In this document: positions 21,633 to 31,897 of the stretch, piece after piece | Position numbering within the stretch: the stretch's first letter is position 1 | Layout: each line of letters starts with the position of its first letter | Source of the DNA: Lachnospiraceae bacterium | GTDB lineage: Bacteria > Bacillota > Clostridia > Lachnospirales > Lachnospiraceae | Length of the DNA: 64,000 nucleotides | Assembly (NCBI GenBank): GCA_015057525.1 | Contig: SVEE01000005.1 | Coordinates: 93,510 to 157,509, forward strand | Reading direction: 5' to 3' | The notes under the pieces: generated by a model | Told to the model about the DNA's origin: nothing | Databases searched by the model: none | What the model saw: only the letters and a program-made list of their open reading frames with translations | Program-made: the position numbers and the translations under genes

Positions 21633-22304
21633 TTACAAACTACAATAAAGTATATTAGTGAAAAAACTAAGTTTATTTATCCAATCCACAACCTTTATAT
21701 AATATTTCTTTCCCCATGATGAAACAACAAAATATTTTTCATCATTCTCAGGTATATCTACGACGTCAATAATATTAAAATAATGTGAGGTACAGCTTGT
21801 ACTCTTACATAATTTTGAATTCTCATATGTATAAAAATCCAACTGTCTGTTTCTAAGAAACACAAAATATGATGTGGTAATAGGAATATCCTTATTTAAC
21901 ATATCCTCAATATACGACATGATACAGTTTTTCCTTATTGTAGGTGCCCACTTGATTTTAGATTTCATACCGAGCTGTCTCATAAAAGTTTTTAAGCCGC
22001 TTTTCATAGTCCAAGGCAACAATCCTAATTTGCTTAAAAATTTAAAACGCGAAAAAAAATACGAATCCTTGTATCTTTTATTAACATAATTTCTATAATC
22101 ATCATAGGCTATATTATTTATGTCATAAAATATTTCTTCTGTATCATCTGTTTTTACATATTTATTCCATAACAATATTTCCATATTACACATAGAAATA
22201 ACTCCACATCCATATTCACTGAATATGCTGTCATCTTCTTTCCACCAGCCCTGTTTTCCACCATAATACAGTTCTTGATTTTTATTAATTGTTATAAATC
22301 CCAA
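21633..22304 (-). CDS. Putative C39/papain-like cysteine peptidase-type protein
   Basis: YGCGVISMCNMEILLWNKY (Cys nucleophile-like), CTSHYFNIIDVVDI...FVVSSWGKKYYI; TTG start at 22304 inferred from GAGGAG RBS inside ORF 21633..22358. Confidence 0.45.
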   Translation of the reverse strand: MGFITINKNQELYYGGKQGWWKEDDSIFSEYGCGVISMCNMEILLWNKYVKTDDTEEIFYDINNIAYDDYRNYVNKRYKDSYFFSRFKFLSKLGLLPWTMKSGLKTFMRQLGMKSKIKWAPTIRKNCIMSYIEDMLNKDIPITTSYFVFLRNRQLDFYTYENSKLCKSTSCTSHYFNIIDVVDIPENDEKYFVVSSWGKKYYIKVVDWINKLSFFTNILYCSL

Positions 22305-22339
22305 GTTCAACTCCTCATAAATACAGGCCCATTTAATAT

Positions 22340-22371
22340 AAGCCTTTAAGTAGCTCACTTAAAGGCTTTAC
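22340..22371 (-). terminator. Hairpin between the 40-aa ORF and the peptidase-like gene
   Basis: AAAGCCTTTAAGTGAGCTACTTAAAGGCTT on the minus strand. Confidence 0.45.
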
Positions 22372-22373
22372 TC

Positions 22374-22496
22374 TTACTCAAATAAACCTGCGTCTGCCAT
22401 ACAGTCTTCAAGATTATCTATAATCCACTTTTTTATGAATCTTTCAAATGGAGTTGGGTACAGCTTACTGTATCCATCATCAAGTACATTGCCCAT
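22374..22496 (-). CDS. Microprotein (40 aa), hypothetical
   Basis: MGNVLDDGYSKLYPTPFERFIKKWIIDNLEDCMADAGLFE; start at MGNVL preferred over ORF 22374..22565. Confidence 0.4.
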   Translation of the reverse strand: MGNVLDDGYSKLYPTPFERFIKKWIIDNLEDCMADAGLFE

Positions 22497-22587
22497 TGTT
22501 ATTCTCCCCCTTTTGTTTTTCACATCCAATACATTTATTATACCACTGTCGCTCATATTCGTCACTTTATATTTATTTATAAGAACA

Positions 22588-22625
22588 AAAAAGAGGTTAT
22601 CCCTTCAAGCAAGGAATAACCTCTG
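22588..22625 (-). terminator. Terminator of the butyryl-CoA operon
   Basis: AGAGGTTATTCCTTGCTTGAAGGGATAACCTCTTTTTT on the minus strand, downstream of etfA. Confidence 0.7.
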
Positions 22626-22656
22626 TAATTATTTCAATATAGTGAGCTCGATAAAT

Positions 22657-23700
22657 TTACTTTCCAGCTATCTCAGCCTTAAGTGCTGTAGTAAGAGCAG
22701 GAACTATCTTGTTTAAGTCGCCTACGATACCGTAATCTGCTACATCAAAGATAGGAGCATCTGCATCCTTATTGATTGCGATGATGATATCAGACTCTTC
22801 CATACCAGCAACGTGCTGAATTGCACCTGAGATACCGATTGCGAAGTAGAGATTAGGACGTACAGTCTTACCAGTCTGTCCTACCTGGTAATCTCTCTCC
22901 ATCCAGCCTGAATCAACAACTGCTCTTGAACAACTTACTGTTCCACCAAGAACCTCTGCAAGATCCTGAAGAAGCTTGAAGTTCTCTGCTGAACCAACAC
23001 CACGACCACCTGATACTAAAATCTTAGCATCCATGATATCTACTGTATCCTTAACTGATTTAACAATCTCAAGAATTTCAACATATTTGTTATCTGGAGT
23101 AAATCCAGGATTGAACTCGATAACTTCTGCCTTAGCACCATCAATTCTATCAATCTTCTGCATAACACCAGGACGTACAGTTGCCATCTGTGGTCTGTTG
23201 TCTGGACATGCGATTGTAGCAATTGTGTTACCACCAAATGCAGGACGAGTCATAAGAAGCTGATTGTGCTTCTGCTCCTGATTAGGGATTGGGTTGATTG
23301 GGAAATCACCAATCTCAAGAACTGTACAGTCTGCTGTAAGACCTGTAGCAACTCTTGCTGAAACACGAGGGCCAAGATCTCTACCAATAGCTGTAGCACC
23401 AACTAATACGATATCTGGCTTGTACTCGTTAATTACAGAAGCCATAGCGTGTGTATAAGGCTCTGTTCTGTACTCCTTTAATTCTGGATCGTCTACAACG
23501 ATAACCTTGTCAGCACCATATGCTGCAAGCTCGTCAGCAAGATTCTTAACCTGATATCCGATAAGAATTGCTGTAACATCTGTATCTAAGTCTTTTGCAA
23601 GATCCTTTGCCTTACCGAGTAACTCAAATGCGATTCCGCTTAACTCGTTATCAACCTGCTGTGCAAAGACATATACTCCTTTATATTGTTCTAAACCCAT
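22657..23700 (-). CDS. etfA: Electron transfer flavoprotein subunit alpha
   Basis: GRGVGSAENFKLLQDLAEVLGGTVSCSRAVVDSGWMERDYQVGQTGKTVRPNLYFAIGISGAIQHVAGMEESD. Confidence 0.96.
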   Translation of the reverse strand: MGLEQYKGVYVFAQQVDNELSGIAFELLGKAKDLAKDLDTDVTAILIGYQVKNLADELAAYGADKVIVVDDPELKEYRTEPYTHAMASVINEYKPDIVLVGATAIGRDLGPRVSARVATGLTADCTVLEIGDFPINPIPNQEQKHNQLLMTRPAFGGNTIATIACPDNRPQMATVRPGVMQKIDRIDGAKAEVIEFNPGFTPDNKYVEILEIVKSVKDTVDIMDAKILVSGGRGVGSAENFKLLQDLAEVLGGTVSCSRAVVDSGWMERDYQVGQTGKTVRPNLYFAIGISGAIQHVAGMEESDIIIAINKDADAPIFDVADYGIVGDLNKIVPALTTALKAEIAGK

Positions 23701-23724
23701 TTTATTCACCACTTTTCCTTTATA

Positions 23725-24507
23725 TTATATTACGTGCTTATCTTTAAGCTTGCCTACGATGTAATCAACAGCTTCAGCTGGATCAAGAGTAACCTTTTCG
23801 CCGCTACCCTTTCTTACCTTATCAGAAGCCTTAGCAATCTTAGTAGGTGATCCCTTGAGACCAAGGTTAGCATCATCTACATCTACAAGATTTGCTCTAC
23901 CCCATACTGTAATCTCTGCATCACATGCATCAAAGATTCCACCTGGAGTCATGTAACGTGGCTCATTTAATTCTGCAAGAGCAGTTACAAGGCATGGCAT
24001 CTGAGCCTTAACCATATGGTATCTGTCCTCATACTGTCTCTTAACGATTACACTGTTACCCTCAATCTTAATATCCTCAGCATATGAAATAACTGGAATG
24101 TTAAGATGCTCTGAAATCTGTGGTCCAACCTGAGCAGTATCACCATCGATAGCCTGACGACCAGTGATGATTAAGTCATACTCTAAGTTTCTAATTGCAC
24201 CTGCAAGAGTAGTTGATGTAGCCCAAGTATCAGCACCACCAAGAACTCTATCTGTAACAAGGATTCCCTTGTCTGCACCCATAGCCATAGCCTCACGAAG
24301 AACGTCCTCAGCCTTTGGAAGACCCATTGTGATAACTGTAACTTCTGCGCCTGTCTCATCCTTAATTCTAAGAGCTGCCTCAAGACCAGCCTTATCATCA
24401 GGATTCATGATTGTGAGCATTGCTCCTCTATCTAATGTACCATCTGGATTGAACTTAACTCCACCCTTAGTATCAGGTACCTGCTTAATACAAACTATAA
24501 TCTTCAC
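23725..24507 (-). CDS. etfB: Electron transfer flavoprotein subunit beta
   Basis: 260 aa; MKIIVCIKQVPDTKG, MNPDDKAGLEAALR, ITGRQAIDGDTAQVGPQ. Confidence 0.96.
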   Translation of the reverse strand: MKIIVCIKQVPDTKGGVKFNPDGTLDRGAMLTIMNPDDKAGLEAALRIKDETGAEVTVITMGLPKAEDVLREAMAMGADKGILVTDRVLGGADTWATSTTLAGAIRNLEYDLIITGRQAIDGDTAQVGPQISEHLNIPVISYAEDIKIEGNSVIVKRQYEDRYHMVKAQMPCLVTALAELNEPRYMTPGGIFDACDAEITVWGRANLVDVDDANLGLKGSPTKIAKASDKVRKGSGEKVTLDPAEAVDYIVGKLKDKHVI

Positions 24508-24520
24508 GTTAAGTACCTCC

Positions 24521-25687
24521 TTACTTTAATAAGTCAGCAGAGATAACCATACGCTGTACTTCTGAAGTACCCTCGTAAATCTCTGTGATCTTAGCATCAC
24601 GCATCATACGCTCAACATCGTACTCTCTGATGTATCCGTATCCACCATGTAACTGAACTGCCTTAGTAGTTACTTCCATAGCTACCTCTGCAGCATATAA
24701 CTTAGCCTGAGCAGCCTCAACACCATATGAAGTCTTGTGGTCAATCTGATACTGAGCCTTCTTCATAGCTGCCTTGTATACTAACATTCTAGCTGCTTCA
24801 ACCTTAGTTGCCATGTCAGCTAACTGGAACTGAGTATTCTGGAACTGAGCGATTGAACGACCGAACTGCTTTCTTTCCTTAACGTAGTTAACTGTTGCCT
24901 CAAGAGCACCTGCTGCAATACCAAGAGCCTGAGCTGCGATACCGATACGTCCACCATCAAGTGTGTGCATAGCGATAGCAAATCCCTTACCCTTCTGACC
25001 AAGTAAGTTCTCCTTTGGAATTCTACAGTCAGTGAAGATAAGCTCGTAAGTTGAAGAACCTCTGATACCCATCTTCTTTTCCTTAGTACCGAATGTAAAT
25101 CCTGGAGTTCCCTTATCTACGATAAATGCTGAAATCTCCTTGAAAGGACGACCCTTCTTCTCTACGATACCAGTAACTGCGATTACGATATATACATCTG
25201 CTTCCTTACCATTAGTGATGAAGCACTTAGATCCGTTAAGAACCCACTCATCTCCATCAAGAACAGCCTTAGTCTGCTGACCCTGTGCATCTGTACCAGC
25301 ACCTGGCTCAGTAAGACCGAAAGCACCTAACTTCTTACCTGAACAAAGGTCTGGTAAATACTTCTGCTTTTGCTCCTCAGTACCATAAGTCTGAATTGGA
25401 TCAACACAAAGTGATGTATGTGCAGAAACAATAACACCTGTAGTACCACAAACCTTTGAAAGCTCCTCAACACACATAGCATATGTTAAAGGATCACAAC
25501 CCTGTCCGCCGTACTCCTTTGGTACAGGAATTCCTAAGAATCCACTCTTAGCCATTTTCTCTACTGTCTCTCTTGGGAAGCATTCTGTTTCATCAACTTC
25601 CTGTGCAAGAGGCTTTACTTCATTCTGTGCAAAATCTCTGAAAAGAGTTCTTGCCATCTCATGCTTCTTACTTAAAGTAAAATCCAT
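24521..25687 (-). CDS. bcd: Acyl-CoA (butyryl-CoA) dehydrogenase
   Basis: 388 aa; FGLTEPGAGTDAQGQQT, RKQFGRSIAQFQNTQFQLADMAT, QLHGGYGYIREYDVERMMRDAKITEIYEGTSEVQRMVIS; next to etfBA. Confidence 0.95.
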   Translation of the reverse strand: MDFTLSKKHEMARTLFRDFAQNEVKPLAQEVDETECFPRETVEKMAKSGFLGIPVPKEYGGQGCDPLTYAMCVEELSKVCGTTGVIVSAHTSLCVDPIQTYGTEEQKQKYLPDLCSGKKLGAFGLTEPGAGTDAQGQQTKAVLDGDEWVLNGSKCFITNGKEADVYIVIAVTGIVEKKGRPFKEISAFIVDKGTPGFTFGTKEKKMGIRGSSTYELIFTDCRIPKENLLGQKGKGFAIAMHTLDGGRIGIAAQALGIAAGALEATVNYVKERKQFGRSIAQFQNTQFQLADMATKVEAARMLVYKAAMKKAQYQIDHKTSYGVEAAQAKLYAAEVAMEVTTKAVQLHGGYGYIREYDVERMMRDAKITEIYEGTSEVQRMVISADLLK

Positions 25688-25723
25688 TGTTAATTTTCCT
25701 CCTATAAAATTATGTGCTCTTAA

Positions 25724-26596
25724 TTACTGAGCATCCATTGGTGTCTTAGTACGGTCAGCATTGTAGATATAGAATCCCTTACCGCTCTTACAACCAAGGT
25801 TACCGCCACGAACCATCTTACGAAGTAATGGACATGCACGATACTTGCTATCACCAGTCTCGTTATAAAGAACATCCATAATAGCAAGACAAATATCTAA
25901 TCCAACGAAATCACCTAACTCAAGTGGTCCCATTGGGTGGTTAGCACCAAGCTTCATAGCTGCATCAATACCAGCTACATCAGAAACACCCTCCATCTTA
26001 ATGAATGCTGCTTCATTAATCATAGGAATTAAGATACGGTTAACAACGAAACCTGCTGCCTCGTTAACCTGAACTGGTGTCTTACCGATTTCCTCAGAAA
26101 TCTTAATAATAGTATCAACTGTCTCCTGTGGAGTGTTAACACCTGCAATAACCTCAACCAACTTCATTCTATCAGCAGGATTGAAGAAATGCATACCAAT
26201 CATAGGACGAGTAAGACCATTTCCAATCTCAGTGATTGAAAGTGATGATGTATTTGAAGCAAAGATACACTCTGGCTTACAGATTTTATCTAACTCACCA
26301 AAAGTAGTCTTCTTAACTCCCATATCTTCAAATGCAGCCTCAACGATTAAATCGCAATCTGCACAGAGATCTTCCTTAAGACCTGGAGTGATGCTGTTAA
26401 GAATTGCATCAACCTTCTCCTGTGTCATTTTACCTTTTTCTACAAGCTTTGCATAGCCTTTAGCAATCTTGTCCTTACCGCCTTCAGCCCACTCCTGCTT
26501 GATGTCACAAAGAGCTACTTCGTAACCGTCAACCATAGCAAATGCCTTAGCAATACCCTGACCCATGGTACCTGCACCAATAACGCCAACTTTCAT
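25724..26596 (-). CDS. hbd: 3-hydroxybutyryl-CoA dehydrogenase
   Basis: 290 aa; MKVGVIGAGTMGQGIAKAFA, IGMHFFNPADRMKLVEVI, ANHPMGPLELGDFVGLD. Confidence 0.95.
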   Translation of the reverse strand: MKVGVIGAGTMGQGIAKAFAMVDGYEVALCDIKQEWAEGGKDKIAKGYAKLVEKGKMTQEKVDAILNSITPGLKEDLCADCDLIVEAAFEDMGVKKTTFGELDKICKPECIFASNTSSLSITEIGNGLTRPMIGMHFFNPADRMKLVEVIAGVNTPQETVDTIIKISEEIGKTPVQVNEAAGFVVNRILIPMINEAAFIKMEGVSDVAGIDAAMKLGANHPMGPLELGDFVGLDICLAIMDVLYNETGDSKYRACPLLRKMVRGGNLGCKSGKGFYIYNADRTKTPMDAQ

Positions 26597-26738
26597 TCTA
26601 ATGTCCTCCTAAAATATATTTGTTGAATATCCTGTTTGAATTCATATACGTTTCGTTCAAACAGTCATCCTTATTTCACACATATAGGATGGTCAATGCT
26701 TGGCCACCCTAATGTGCTAAAATCATATTAAAATATAA

Positions 26739-27530
26739 CTATTTGTTCTGGAAAGGAACTACCTTTAATTTCTTTTCCTTATCCTTCTCTAAGAAGTTGC
26801 CCATACCAGCCTTCTGATCTTCTGTTTCGAAGCAATCACCAAAAAGCTTCTCCTCAATAACAATTGCAGCATCCATATCAACCTGCATACCATCATTGAT
26901 AGCCTTCTTACAGTTACGTACAGCTATAGGAGCATTCTGAGCAATCTTTGCTGCAAGCTTCTTAGCTGCTGGCATTAACTCTTCCTGAGTATAAACAGCA
27001 TTAACAAGACCAATTCTTAAAGCCTCATCTGCCTTAATATTGATAGCAGAATAAATCATCTGCTTAGCCATACCCTCGCCAACAAGACGAGCAAGTCTCT
27101 GAGTTCCACCAAAACCTGGTGTAATTCCAAGGCCCACCTCTGGCTGACCAAATACCGCATTATCAGAGCAAATTCTGATATCACAGCTCATAGAAATCTC
27201 ACATCCACCACCAAGTGCAAAACCATTAATAGCTGCAATTACAGGAATAGGGAATGTTTCAATCTTTCTAAATACATCGTTACCCTTCTTACCAAAAGCC
27301 TCACCCTCAGCCTTTGTAAGAGTTGACATTTCTCCGATATCAGCACCAGCAACAAAACTCTTCTCACCAGCACCAGTAAGGATAACTGCTCTAGTTGCAT
27401 CTAAATCGATAGCATCAAATGTAGCATCAAGTTCCTCGAGAACCTGGCTGTTAAGAGCATTAAGCGCTCTCTCTCTGTTAATTGTTACGATACCAACGTA
27501 TCCGTCCTGCTCGTAAGTTATAAATTCCAT
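26739..27530 (-). CDS. crt: Enoyl-CoA hydratase / crotonase
   Basis: 263 aa; INRERALNALNSQVL, FALGGGCEISMSCDIRI, PEVGLGITPGFGGTQRLAR. Confidence 0.94.
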   Translation of the reverse strand: MEFITYEQDGYVGIVTINRERALNALNSQVLEELDATFDAIDLDATRAVILTGAGEKSFVAGADIGEMSTLTKAEGEAFGKKGNDVFRKIETFPIPVIAAINGFALGGGCEISMSCDIRICSDNAVFGQPEVGLGITPGFGGTQRLARLVGEGMAKQMIYSAINIKADEALRIGLVNAVYTQEELMPAAKKLAAKIAQNAPIAVRNCKKAINDGMQVDMDAAIVIEEKLFGDCFETEDQKAGMGNFLEKDKEKKLKVVPFQNK

Positions 27531-27548
27531 CTGAATTCTCCTTAATGA

Positions 27549-28730
27549 TTAATCTCTCTTAACGATAGTTGCACAACCCATACCGCCACCGATACAAAGT
27601 GTTGCAAGACCAGTCTTAGCATCCTTAGCTTCCATCTCGTGAAGAAGTGTAACAAGGATACGGCATCCTGAAGCACCAACTGGATGTCCAAGTGCAATAG
27701 CTCCACCGTTTGGATTGAGCTGCTTGTCTACATCAATACCAAGATCTCTACCAACCGCGATTGACTGTGCAGCAAATGCCTCGTTAGCCTCAATAATATC
27801 AAACTGATCGATAGTCATTCCAGCCTTATCCATAACCTTCTTAGTAGCAGGAACTGGACCAATACCCATAACCTCTGGTCTACATCCAGCAAGAGCACCA
27901 GCTACCCATGTAGCCATAGGTGTAACACCAAGCTCCTTAGCCTTCTCCTCAGACATAACTACGATAGCTGCAGCACCATCATTAATACCTGATGCGTTAC
28001 CAGCAGTTACGAAACCATCCTTGTTAATAGGACGAAGCTTTGCAAGACCTTCCATAGATGTACCAGCTCTTGGTCCCTCATCCTTAGCAAATACGATTTC
28101 AGCTTTCTTAGTCTTAATAGTTACAGGAACGATTTCCTTATCGAAAGCACCTGATGCCTGAGCTGCCTCAGCCTTCTGCTGACTCTTTACAGCAAACTCA
28201 TCAAGCTCTTCTCTAGTGATTCCCCACTCCTCACAGATGTTATCTGCAGTCTTGATCATATGGTAATCGTTGAATGCATCCCAAAGAGCATCATTAACCA
28301 TACAGTCCTTCATAACAGCATTGTTCATACGGTATCCGAAACGTGCCTTATCAAGAGCATATGGAGCCATAGACATGTTCTCCATACCACCAGCTACAAC
28401 GATATCAGCCTCACCAGCCATAATCATCTGAGCTGCCATATTCACACAGTTAAGACCTGAACCACAAACAACATTTATTGTAACAGCTGGAACCTCGTTA
28501 GGAAGTCCTGCCTTGATAGATGCCTGACGTGCAACGTTCTGTCCTAAACCTGCCTGGATTACACAACCCATATATACCTGATCAACTGCTTCTGGAGCAA
28601 CTCCTGCTCTGTTTAAAGCTTCCTTGATTACGATTGCGCCAAGCTCTGCTGCTGGAGTGTTACTTAATGTTCCACCCATAGTACCAATTGCTGTACGACA
28701 TGCGCCTGCTAAAACTACTTTTTTTGACAT
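27549..28730 (-). CDS. thl: Acetyl-CoA C-acetyltransferase (thiolase)
   Basis: [62 protein letters not shown]; start refined from ORF 27549..28748. Confidence 0.95.
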   Translation of the reverse strand: MSKKVVLAGACRTAIGTMGGTLSNTPAAELGAIVIKEALNRAGVAPEAVDQVYMGCVIQAGLGQNVARQASIKAGLPNEVPAVTINVVCGSGLNCVNMAAQMIMAGEADIVVAGGMENMSMAPYALDKARFGYRMNNAVMKDCMVNDALWDAFNDYHMIKTADNICEEWGITREELDEFAVKSQQKAEAAQASGAFDKEIVPVTIKTKKAEIVFAKDEGPRAGTSMEGLAKLRPINKDGFVTAGNASGINDGAAAIVVMSEEKAKELGVTPMATWVAGALAGCRPEVMGIGPVPATKKVMDKAGMTIDQFDIIEANEAFAAQSIAVGRDLGIDVDKQLNPNGGAIALGHPVGASGCRILVTLLHEMEAKDAKTGLATLCIGGGMGCATIVKRD

Positions 28731-28837
28731 GATTAAAATTTCCTCCATTTTAAAATTTTATGTCTAAAGAGCATACCTCTCGACATTGTTAGTCCTATAA
28801 TACCATATTTAATACGCTTTCGCAATATTATAACGAT

Positions 28838-30754
28838 TTACTTTTTCTTCTTTTTGTGGACATTTCTTATTGTTTTTTTTGACTTAGATTGTCCTGAATT
28901 CTTATCATTTTTCTTTGGTTTAAATACTCCATCGTTCTTTTTGGGGCGTATTAGAGATTTTTTATCAAATCCAATCAAATCAGTCCTTTTTGCAATAACC
29001 AGAGCCTCATGCACCAAATCATAATTCTTAGGATTTCTATATTGAATCAAAGCTCTTTGCATCGCTTTTTCATGAGGAGATATAGGAACATAAACCGGCT
29101 CCATATTTCTCGGATCAACACCTGTATAATACATACAGGTAGAAATTGTGGATGGAGTTGGATAAAAATCCTGTACCTGCTCAGGCATGTAGCCTAAATC
29201 CCTTAAATATTCCGCAAGTTTAACCGCATCCTTCATGGTAGAACCTGGATGAGACGACATGAGATAAGGCACCATATACTGTTTCATGCCAAGTTCTTCA
29301 TTTATTTTTTTGTACTTATCACAAAATGCTTTAAAAACGGAATTCTCTGGTTTTCCCATTTTATTCAAAACATTGTTTGACACATGTTCAGGCGCCACCT
29401 TTAGTTGTCCACTTATGTGATATTTACAGAGTTCTCTAAAAAATTCATCATCCTTGTCAGCCATGAGATAATCAAATCTGATTCCTGATCTAACAAATAC
29501 TTTTTTAACATTTGGAAGCTCTCTCAGTTTCCTCAAAAGTTCTAAGTAATCAGAATGGTCAACATTCAAATTCTGACACGGCTTAGGAAACAAGCATTGT
29601 TTATCCTTGCAAACACCATATTTTTTCTGTTTTTCACATGCCTTAACTCTAAAATTAGCTGTAGGTCCTCCCACATCATGAATGTAACCTTTAAAGTCCG
29701 GCTCCCAAATCATTTTTTCTGCTTCTTTTATAATAGATTTATGGCTTCTTGTCTGCAAAGTTCTCCCTTGATGAAATGTTAATGCACAAAAGCTACAACC
29801 ACCAAAGCACCCTCTATTACTTACTAAACTAAACTTTATCTCTGATATGGCAGGAATCCCACCCAAAGGCTCATAACTCGGATGATATGTTCTTGCATAG
29901 TCAAGAGAATATACCCTATCCATTTCGCTTTCAGATAAAGGTTTCGCTGGTGGATTTTGAACAACATATTGATGGTCATTATATTTTTCTACCAACACCT
30001 TGCCTGTAAAATAATCTGTGTTATCATATTGAATTTTAAAGCTTTTTGCATAATTTATCTTGTCACTTACAAGATCATCAAATTCAGGCAACGCAGTAAA
30101 TTCATCCAGATTATCAGTATTTTTTGTTCTATACGCAGTACCTTTTACATACGTAATATCTTTTACATCAATTCCTGCCTCAAGAGCCTCTGCAACCTCA
30201 ACAATGGCATTCTCTCCCATACCATAAATAAGAATATCCGCTTGTGAGTCCACTAATATGGAATGTTTTAATCTATTTGACCAGTAATCATAATGTGCTA
30301 ATCTTCTAAGACTTGCCTCAATTCCACCTATAATGATAGGCTTTTTCTTGTATTTTCTTCTAATCAAATTACAGTAAACTATTGTGGCGTAATCAGGACG
30401 TTTACCCATTTCACCACCTGGTGTATATGCATCCACACTTCTTCTCTTCTTAGAAACAGAATAATGATTAACCATAGAATCCATATTCCCAGCACTAACT
30501 AAAAAGCCCAATCTAGGTTCACCATATATATCTATGCTTTCCACATTCTTCCAATCAGGTTGTGCAATAATTGCAACCTTATATCCATACAGTTCAAGCA
30601 TTCTGCTTATTATTGCAGGTCCGAAAGAAGGATGATCTACATATGCATCTCCAATAACAAAAACAAAATCTGGTCTATCCCAACCTTTTAATTCCATTTC
30701 GTTTTTATTGAGTGGCAAAAATCTACTGTCATATTCATAATTTAAATTGTTCAT
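28838..30754 (-). CDS. YgiQ family radical SAM protein
   Basis: 638 aa; [19 protein letters not shown] (CxxxCxxC-type cluster motif), [19 protein letters not shown]. Confidence 0.94.
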   Translation of the reverse strand: MNNLNYEYDSRFLPLNKNEMELKGWDRPDFVFVIGDAYVDHPSFGPAIISRMLELYGYKVAIIAQPDWKNVESIDIYGEPRLGFLVSAGNMDSMVNHYSVSKKRRSVDAYTPGGEMGKRPDYATIVYCNLIRRKYKKKPIIIGGIEASLRRLAHYDYWSNRLKHSILVDSQADILIYGMGENAIVEVAEALEAGIDVKDITYVKGTAYRTKNTDNLDEFTALPEFDDLVSDKINYAKSFKIQYDNTDYFTGKVLVEKYNDHQYVVQNPPAKPLSESEMDRVYSLDYARTYHPSYEPLGGIPAISEIKFSLVSNRGCFGGCSFCALTFHQGRTLQTRSHKSIIKEAEKMIWEPDFKGYIHDVGGPTANFRVKACEKQKKYGVCKDKQCLFPKPCQNLNVDHSDYLELLRKLRELPNVKKVFVRSGIRFDYLMADKDDEFFRELCKYHISGQLKVAPEHVSNNVLNKMGKPENSVFKAFCDKYKKINEELGMKQYMVPYLMSSHPGSTMKDAVKLAEYLRDLGYMPEQVQDFYPTPSTISTCMYYTGVDPRNMEPVYVPISPHEKAMQRALIQYRNPKNYDLVHEALVIAKRTDLIGFDKKSLIRPKKNDGVFKPKKNDKNSGQSKSKKTIRNVHKKKKK

Positions 30755-30770
30755 GTTTTATTTTCACCTA

Positions 30771-31775
30771 TTATTCTGCTGTAGGAGTTGAACCATCTCT
30801 AATATAAGATTTTGCAGTACCTGCACCCTTAGCTACAACCAACTCCGGATTATCAATTTTTACAGCTTTTACTCCAATTTTAGCTTCAATAAGCTTATCC
30901 ATTCCAAATATTTTGCTTCCGCCACCAGTAAGAATAATTCCGTGCTCAGAGATGTCCGAAACAAGTTCAGGAGGAGCTGCCTCCAAGGTAATCTTTATAG
31001 CCTCTATGATTTGGTCGGATACCTCTTTTACCGCCTCAATCATCTCAGAAGATTTAACTGGAATCTTTGCTGGCAAACCTCTCACAAGTTCTTTACCTTT
31101 TGCATATCCCACAGCATCTTTTTGTCTTGGATACACTGAGCCAATATCAAGTTTAAGTTGCTCTGCTGAAACATCACCAAGAAGTATATTATGACGTTTT
31201 CTCATGTACTTAATAATAGCATCATCAAAATCGTCTCCTGCAACTTTAATAGATTTGCTCTCGTTAATTCCTCCCTTGGAAACCACAGCAATATCTGTAG
31301 TTCCACCGCCTATATCAACTATCATATATCCAAAAGGAGTATTAATATTAATTCCTGCACCAACCGCAGCTGCAAAAGGCTCCTCAAGTATATAAACATT
31401 TTTTGCACCTGTTCTATAGACGGCATCCTCCACGGCTCGTCTTTCAACTTCTGTTACACCACTTGGTACACAAACACAAATATTTGGACGTCCCCAAATT
31501 CTACGCTGTTCAATAGCATTTTTTACATATGCCTTAACCATTCGCTCTGTAAGGGTGTAGTCAGATATAACACCATGCTTTATTGGCTTAACAACATCAA
31601 TATCCTCCGGTGTCTTACCTAACATTTTTTTTGCCTTATTGCCCACCGCAATAATCTTTTTGCTTCTAACTTCATAAGCCACAACTGAGGGCTGATTAAC
31701 AACAATCCCTTTATCTTTAATATAAATAACCGTATTACAGGTTCCTAAATCTATTCCTATATCAATATTAACCAC
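30771..31775 (-). CDS. MreB/Mbl-type actin-like rod-shape protein
   Basis: DIGIDLGTCNTVIYIKDKGIVVNQPSVVA, IVDIGGGTTDIAVVSKGG, GIILTGGGSKIFGMDKLI; GTG start at 31775 favoured by GGAG-TATATT spacing. Confidence 0.92.
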   Translation of the reverse strand: MVNIDIGIDLGTCNTVIYIKDKGIVVNQPSVVAYEVRSKKIIAVGNKAKKMLGKTPEDIDVVKPIKHGVISDYTLTERMVKAYVKNAIEQRRIWGRPNICVCVPSGVTEVERRAVEDAVYRTGAKNVYILEEPFAAAVGAGININTPFGYMIVDIGGGTTDIAVVSKGGINESKSIKVAGDDFDDAIIKYMRKRHNILLGDVSAEQLKLDIGSVYPRQKDAVGYAKGKELVRGLPAKIPVKSSEMIEAVKEVSDQIIEAIKITLEAAPPELVSDISEHGIILTGGGSKIFGMDKLIEAKIGVKAVKIDNPELVVAKGAGTAKSYIRDGSTPTAE

Positions 31776-31836
31776 AATATACTCCTTCATCTAATTTGTA
31801 AATCACATAAACGCATCATAAATTGTATAAAAAGGC

Positions 31837-31891
31837 AAAAAAATAGTGCCTGCTTACAATACTTGATTATAAGCATGGACACTATTTTTTT
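31837..31891 (-). terminator. Terminator after the coiled-coil/AAA-like gene
   Basis: AAAAAAATAGTGcCTGCTTA ... TAAGCAtGgaCACTATTTTTTT. Confidence 0.65.
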
Positions 31892-31897
31892 CAATAA

